From: Qipengyuania algicida
GTDB taxonomy: Bacteria; Pseudomonadota; Alphaproteobacteria; Sphingomonadales; Sphingomonadaceae
Reading direction: 5' to 3'
DNA length: 64,000 nucleotides
Assembly: GCF_009828025.1 (NCBI RefSeq)
Contig: NZ_WTYA01000001.1
Span: 62,001-126,000 of the forward strand
Shown: positions 60,917 to 64,000 of the stretch, one piece after another
How positions within the stretch are numbered: position 1 is the first letter of the stretch
Layout of the letters: each line of letters opens with the position of its first letter
The notes under the pieces: generated by a model
Seen by the model: the letters and a program-made list of their open reading frames with translations, nothing else
Told to the model about the DNA's origin: nothing
The model's database searches: none
Translations under genes and position numbers: made by a program

Positions 60917-60925
60917 GTTGGCGTT
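60901..60925 (+). promoter_or_regulatory. Possible EcfG promoter overlapping LexA box 3
   Basis: GGAAC (60901-60905), 16-nt spacer, CGTT (60922-60925) fits the general stress sigma factor motif. Transcription would start about 25 nt before the small membrane protein ATG. The GGAAC half is shared with LexA box 3, so the match may be a by-product of the repeats. Confidence 0.3.
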
Positions 60926-60956
60926 CCAATTTCTGACAGTTCAAGGGAGTAAAACC

Positions 60957-61193
60957 ATGATCGCTTTTCTGCTTCCGATGATTTTGACCGGTATTGCATT
61001 CTTCAGCGCAATCGCGCTGGCCGATTCGGGGCTGCGCTGGGTTTCGGCATATCGTCGGCTATATCCGCCGACTTCCAAGGCTTGTGAAGCAGAACAGCCG
61101 ACGTCTTGTCGCCCTCGCCCGATCCGTCAGGCTACAGTTTCCATTGCGCGCCCGATCGCTAAATCGCAGCAGCTGACGCGCGCTGCCGCCTGA
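60957..61193 (+). CDS. Small single-pass membrane protein under SOS-type control
   Basis: 78 residues from ATG 60957, with AAGGGAG about 7 nt upstream. Residues about 2-22 form one membrane helix ('FLLPMILTGIAFFSAIALA'). The rest is basic (several Arg/Lys) with two Cys, probably cytoplasmic by the positive-inside rule if the N-terminus is outside. No family recognised. The three LexA-type boxes upstream suggest induction by DNA damage. Small SOS-induced inner-membrane proteins that block division are known in Caulobacter (SidA); a similar role is inference from size, topology and control only. The last 35 nt overlap the convergent pssA end. Confidence 0.7.
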   Translation: MIAFLLPMILTGIAFFSAIALADSGLRWVSAYRRLYPPTSKACEAEQPTSCRPRPIRQATVSIARPIAKSQQLTRAAA

Positions 61194-61983
61194 CCTTTGC
61201 ATACCGGATGAAGCTGTAGGGAATAAGTGCCAGGTAACCACAGCAGATCACTGCCAGTGTCCACCAAGGCTCCTGTAAAAGCGCTGCGAACATCATTCCG
61301 ACGAAGGCAATCAGCCAAAGGCGGATGTTGCGCTTGGGCCGTAGCGATGCCCAGCTCAATGTCGCGACGTTCGAAATCATCAACAGTGCGATCATCGCGA
61401 TCCATATTCCGACCAGCAGGGGGTTACGGAACAAGTCCTCACCTGTCGCCTGCCACAGATAAAATGGCAAGAAAGCCAGACCTGCCCCGACCGGGGCAGG
61501 AATGCCGGTCAGGAAGCCGGCCGATTTGTGGGGCTGCTCGTCGACATCGATCTGCGCATTGAAACGAGCAAGACGGAGGGCGCAGCACACGGCGAAGGCA
61601 AGCGCGGCAAACCATCCGATCCGGGGGGCTTCACTCAGGCTCCACAGATAGATCACGATGGCCGGAGCAGTGCCGAAAGACAGCGAATCGGCCAGACTGT
61701 CGAGCTCGGCACCGAACCGCGATTGCGCCTTCAACAGCCGCGCGATGCGCCCATCGATGCCGTCGAGCAATCCGGCCAGAATGATGGCGAAGACTGCCTC
61801 ATGCCAGTCGCCCGAAATCGCAAATCGGATCCCGGTAAGCCCGGAACACAGCGCTGCAGCGGTAATTGCATTGGGTAGCAAACCCCGAAGCGGCAGTCCG
61901 CGTGCCTGTGGAGGACGTGAACTAGGTTCCTCATCCTCGGCGGCTTTCGGGCCGAGCCGTGCTCGATCGAACGAATCTGCCAC
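61159..61983 (-). CDS. pssA: CDP-diacylglycerol--serine O-phosphatidyltransferase
   Basis: 274 residues with about seven to eight membrane segments. It makes phosphatidylserine. The CDP-alcohol phosphotransferase motif is complete: D77-G78, A81-R82, G91, D95, D99. The N-terminal 30 residues are hydrophilic. The GTG start at 61983 shares one base with the psd stop (TAGTG), so the two enzymes of phosphatidylethanolamine synthesis are coupled. The 3' end overlaps the small SOS-type gene. Confidence 0.95.
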   Translation of the reverse strand: MADSFDRARLGPKAAEDEEPSSRPPQARGLPLRGLLPNAITAAALCSGLTGIRFAISGDWHEAVFAIILAGLLDGIDGRIARLLKAQSRFGAELDSLADSLSFGTAPAIVIYLWSLSEAPRIGWFAALAFAVCCALRLARFNAQIDVDEQPHKSAGFLTGIPAPVGAGLAFLPFYLWQATGEDLFRNPLLVGIWIAMIALLMISNVATLSWASLRPKRNIRLWLIAFVGMMFAALLQEPWWTLAVICCGYLALIPYSFIRYAKVRRQRASAAAI

Positions 61984-62741
61984 TATTGTTTGATTCCCTC
62001 GATCAGCTTCTGCGCCCCCGCCTCGGCAAGGATCGTCTCACCCGCAACGACACGCTGGCCCAGCAAGACTTTCGCATCTGTACCGGCAGGCAAATACACA
62101 TCGACCCGACTGCCGAATCGGATCAAGCCTACCCGCTGGCCCGCGCCGACCATGTCGCCCGGCTTGACGAACGGCACGATCCGCCGCGCGACCAGACCTG
62201 CGATTTGGGTAAAGCCGATCCGCAGCCCATCGGCACGCTCAACAAGAAAATGCTGACGCTCATTGTCCTCGCTCGCCTTGTCGAGATCGGCATTGAGGAA
62301 CTTGCCCGGAATATAGACCACCCGACGCACAACTCCCGCAATCGGGGACCGGTTGATGTGAACGTCGAACACACTCATGAAAATCGAGATGCGCGTCACC
62401 TGGCCTTCAGGAAGTCCGCCCATCCCGCTGCCATCGTCCACCCGCAGCTCCTCCGGCGGATCGACTTGCATGATCAGCGAAACCATGCCGTCTGCCGGCG
62501 CGACGATCAGATCATCGCCTTGTGGGACGACGCGTTCGGGATCGCGGAAAAAGGCGAATACGCCCAGCGACAGGAACAGCAGCGGCCAACCGATCGGCCC
62601 CCAGCCGAACACCAGCAGCACCAGCAGGCTGATCGCAACCGCGATCAGGCCGAATTTGCGCCCTTCAGGGTGGATAGAGGGCCAGTTCCAGTGCGCGTCG
62701 CCCCGGCCACGGTTATCGAGTAAATCACCTGCCATCGGCAT
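61983..62741 (-). CDS. psd: Phosphatidylserine decarboxylase proenzyme
   Basis: 252 residues from ATG 62741. It decarboxylates phosphatidylserine to phosphatidylethanolamine. It belongs to the short group typical of alphaproteobacteria. The self-cleavage site is the Gly-Ser of 'RFGSRVDVY', Ser about residue 211, which becomes the pyruvoyl cofactor. '[10 protein letters not shown]' is also conserved. Two hydrophobic segments near 34-65 anchor the protein. Upstream of pssA on the same transcript. Confidence 0.94.
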   Translation of the reverse strand: MPMAGDLLDNRGRGDAHWNWPSIHPEGRKFGLIAVAISLLVLLVFGWGPIGWPLLFLSLGVFAFFRDPERVVPQGDDLIVAPADGMVSLIMQVDPPEELRVDDGSGMGGLPEGQVTRISIFMSVFDVHINRSPIAGVVRRVVYIPGKFLNADLDKASEDNERQHFLVERADGLRIGFTQIAGLVARRIVPFVKPGDMVGAGQRVGLIRFGSRVDVYLPAGTDAKVLLGQRVVAGETILAEAGAQKLIEGIKQ

Positions 62742-62784
62742 CACTTAGGGTCAGCCGCTCGAGGGAGCAAGCGCGGCACTCGCT

Positions 62785-63915
62785 TCATGCCACCTTGCGG
62801 ACGAAAACCGCACCGACCGAATAGCCCGCTCCGAAGCTGCAAATCAGTCCCGCGTCGCCTGCCAGCAGGTCGGACCGATGGAGGTGGAAGGCGATAATCG
62901 AACCCGCGCTCGAGGTATTGCCATAGGTATCGAGCACGGTCGGGCTTTCCGTCGCACTCGCCTCGTGACCCAGCACACGCTGCGCAATCAGCCGATTCAT
63001 CCCCGCATTGGCCTGATGCAGCCACAGCCGGTCGAGCGATTGCGGATCGATCAACAATTTTTCCGCTTCCTCCAAGATCATGGCCGAAACCATCGGCACC
63101 ACTTCCTTGAACACCTTTCGGCCTTCCTGGACGAAAAGCTTGTCAGGCGCGTCGCTCGTTTCAGGATGAGCGCGATTGAGAAAGCCGAAATTATTGCGGA
63201 TATTGTTCGAGAACACCGTCTTCAGCTTGGTGCCGAGGATTTCCCAATGCTCGCGCGGAGCCATGGCTGAGTCCTCGACCAGCACTGCGGTGGCGACATC
63301 GCCGAAGATGAAGTGGCTGTCTCGATCGCGCCAGTTGAGATGGCCGCTGGTGATCTCCGGGCTGACCACCAGCACACTGCGCGCATTGCCAGCGCGGATA
63401 TAATCGGCGGCGGTCTGGATACCAAAAGTGGCTGAGGAACAGGCGACATTCATATCGAAGCCGAAGCCGTCGATACCCAGCGCCTGCTGGATCTCGATCG
63501 CCATGGCGGGATAGGGCCGCTGCATATTGGACGCTGCGCACAGTACTGCATCGACATCGGCGGGATCGCGCCCAACAGCGGCGAGTGCATCGCGCGCAGC
63601 GGCGACACCGATTTCGGCCATGATCGATAATTCGTCATCGCCGCGCTCGGGCCAACGCGGCGCCATTGTCTCTGTATCAAGAACGCTCGCCTTGGAGATG
63701 ACATGGCGCGCTTTGATACCGCTCGCCTTTTCTATGAACTCGACTGAACTGGGCTGTAGCGGCTCGGCCTCGCCTTGCGAGATAGCGTCGCTATGTCGGT
63801 CGTTATAACGCTCAACATAGTTGTTGTAGCTTTCGACCAGTTCAGCGTTGGTGATCGTTTCGCGCGGCGTAAACAGGCCGGTCGCCGAGATGACGGGGTG
63901 ATTAGTGTATTCCAT
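62785..63915 (-). CDS. Beta-ketoacyl-ACP synthase III-family enzyme
   Basis: 376 residues, thiolase fold. The Cys-His-Asn triad is complete: Cys159 in 'NVACSSATFG', His300 in 'LHQANAGMN' and Asn333 in 'YGNTSSAG'. It is longer than E. coli FabH (317) because of an insert near residues 35-60. As I recall, it closely resembles Pseudomonas PA3286, which condenses octanoyl-CoA with malonyl-ACP and diverts beta-oxidation products into fatty-acid synthesis. If so, the primer would be a medium-chain acyl-CoA. It lies upstream of psd-pssA on the same strand with a 43-nt gap. Nothing is recognised in 63916-64000. Confidence 0.87.
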   Translation of the reverse strand: MEYTNHPVISATGLFTPRETITNAELVESYNNYVERYNDRHSDAISQGEAEPLQPSSVEFIEKASGIKARHVISKASVLDTETMAPRWPERGDDELSIMAEIGVAAARDALAAVGRDPADVDAVLCAASNMQRPYPAMAIEIQQALGIDGFGFDMNVACSSATFGIQTAADYIRAGNARSVLVVSPEITSGHLNWRDRDSHFIFGDVATAVLVEDSAMAPREHWEILGTKLKTVFSNNIRNNFGFLNRAHPETSDAPDKLFVQEGRKVFKEVVPMVSAMILEEAEKLLIDPQSLDRLWLHQANAGMNRLIAQRVLGHEASATESPTVLDTYGNTSSAGSIIAFHLHRSDLLAGDAGLICSFGAGYSVGAVFVRKVA

Positions 63916-64000
63916 CGAAGGTGGTTACGCCCAACCCCGATTCCGGGCAAGCGTTGGCACCGACGTGCTGCCGCAAGTTTGGGAGGGCAGGAAAATTGCA

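Noticed and set aside
1-64000. CRISPR arrays, prophage, insertion sequences, rRNA genes
   Set aside because: No regularly spaced repeats, integrase, transposase or rRNA sequence was seen.

Overview
The window looks like chromosomal core sequence from an alphaproteobacterium of the order Sphingomonadales, most likely an Erythrobacter/Altererythrobacter-type member of the Erythrobacteraceae. The basis is gene-by-gene similarity recalled from memory, the infA-maf-RNase E/G-like-yacG order, the dapF-mtaB-ftsY-ispZ block, an rpsB-to-fabZ envelope block without lpxD or lpxA, and alphaproteobacterial GTTC-N7-GTTC-type SOS sites. I see no prophage, insertion sequence, CRISPR array or integrated island. 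Base composition is fairly GC-rich throughout, which is why many long antisense reading frames exist; these were discarded.

Layout. 1-3.4 kb: start of a TonB-dependent receptor (minus, cut by the window edge), then infA, maf, a short RNase E/G homologue, yacG and tRNA-Phe. 3.4-7.3 kb: high-affinity phosphate ABC transporter pstSCAB (minus) behind a candidate Pho box. 7.3-11.1 kb: a PaoABC-type periplasmic molybdenum aldehyde oxidoreductase (minus). 11.3-17.7 kb: a CPA1 cation/proton antiporter, purC, a periplasmic M16 peptidase, purS and purQ. 17.7-22 kb: a membrane GGDEF/EAL protein and glmS. 22.2-28.7 kb: an isolated cpaF-type ATPase, a small membrane protein, a DMT exporter, an entericidin-like lipoprotein, an acyl-CoA ligase, a TIP30-like protein and dgt. 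28.9-36.6 kb: a racemase-like protein, pgsA, an LplT-like MFS carrier, a TPP-dependent enzyme, CsbD, an EVE-domain protein and a second GGDEF/EAL protein. 36.6-42.1 kb: dapF-mtaB-ftsY-ispZ (plus) and kup (minus). 42.3-47.1 kb: cytochrome c maturation genes ccmCDEFGHI (minus, ccmAB absent). 47.2-49.6 kb: an amino-acid dehydrogenase, tRNA-His, a prolyl-4-hydroxylase-like oxygenase and rpmE. 49.7-60.7 kb: the translation/envelope block rpsB-tsf-pyrH-frr-uppS-cdsA-dxr-rseP-bamA-ompH-fabZ (minus). 60.9-63.9 kb: a small SOS-type membrane protein (plus), then pssA, psd and a KAS III enzyme (minus).

How the genes fit together. Much of the window serves envelope construction: phospholipid synthesis (cdsA, pgsA, pssA, psd), isoprenoid carrier (dxr, uppS), outer-membrane protein folding (bamA, ompH), fatty-acid synthesis (fabZ, KAS III) and cell-wall precursors (dapF, glmS, kup for turgor). 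The absence of lpxD/lpxA from the bamA-ompH-fabZ block agrees with the known replacement of LPS by glycosphingolipids in sphingomonads.

The most promising uncharacterised item is at 60.85-61.19 kb. Three copies of GAAC-N7-GAAC, the alphaproteobacterial LexA-type direct repeat, lie within 66 bp next to a consensus TTGACA element and immediately upstream of a 78-residue single-pass membrane protein with a good ribosome binding site. This is the architecture of a damage-inducible small division inhibitor such as Caulobacter SidA, although no homology is claimed. Other leads are an EF-hand loop inside the OmpH/Skp-like chaperone, a racemase homologue lacking its first catalytic residue, a stripped-down RNase E/G homologue, an orphan cpaF, and an EcfG-type promoter motif for the entericidin gene that starts inside the preceding gene.
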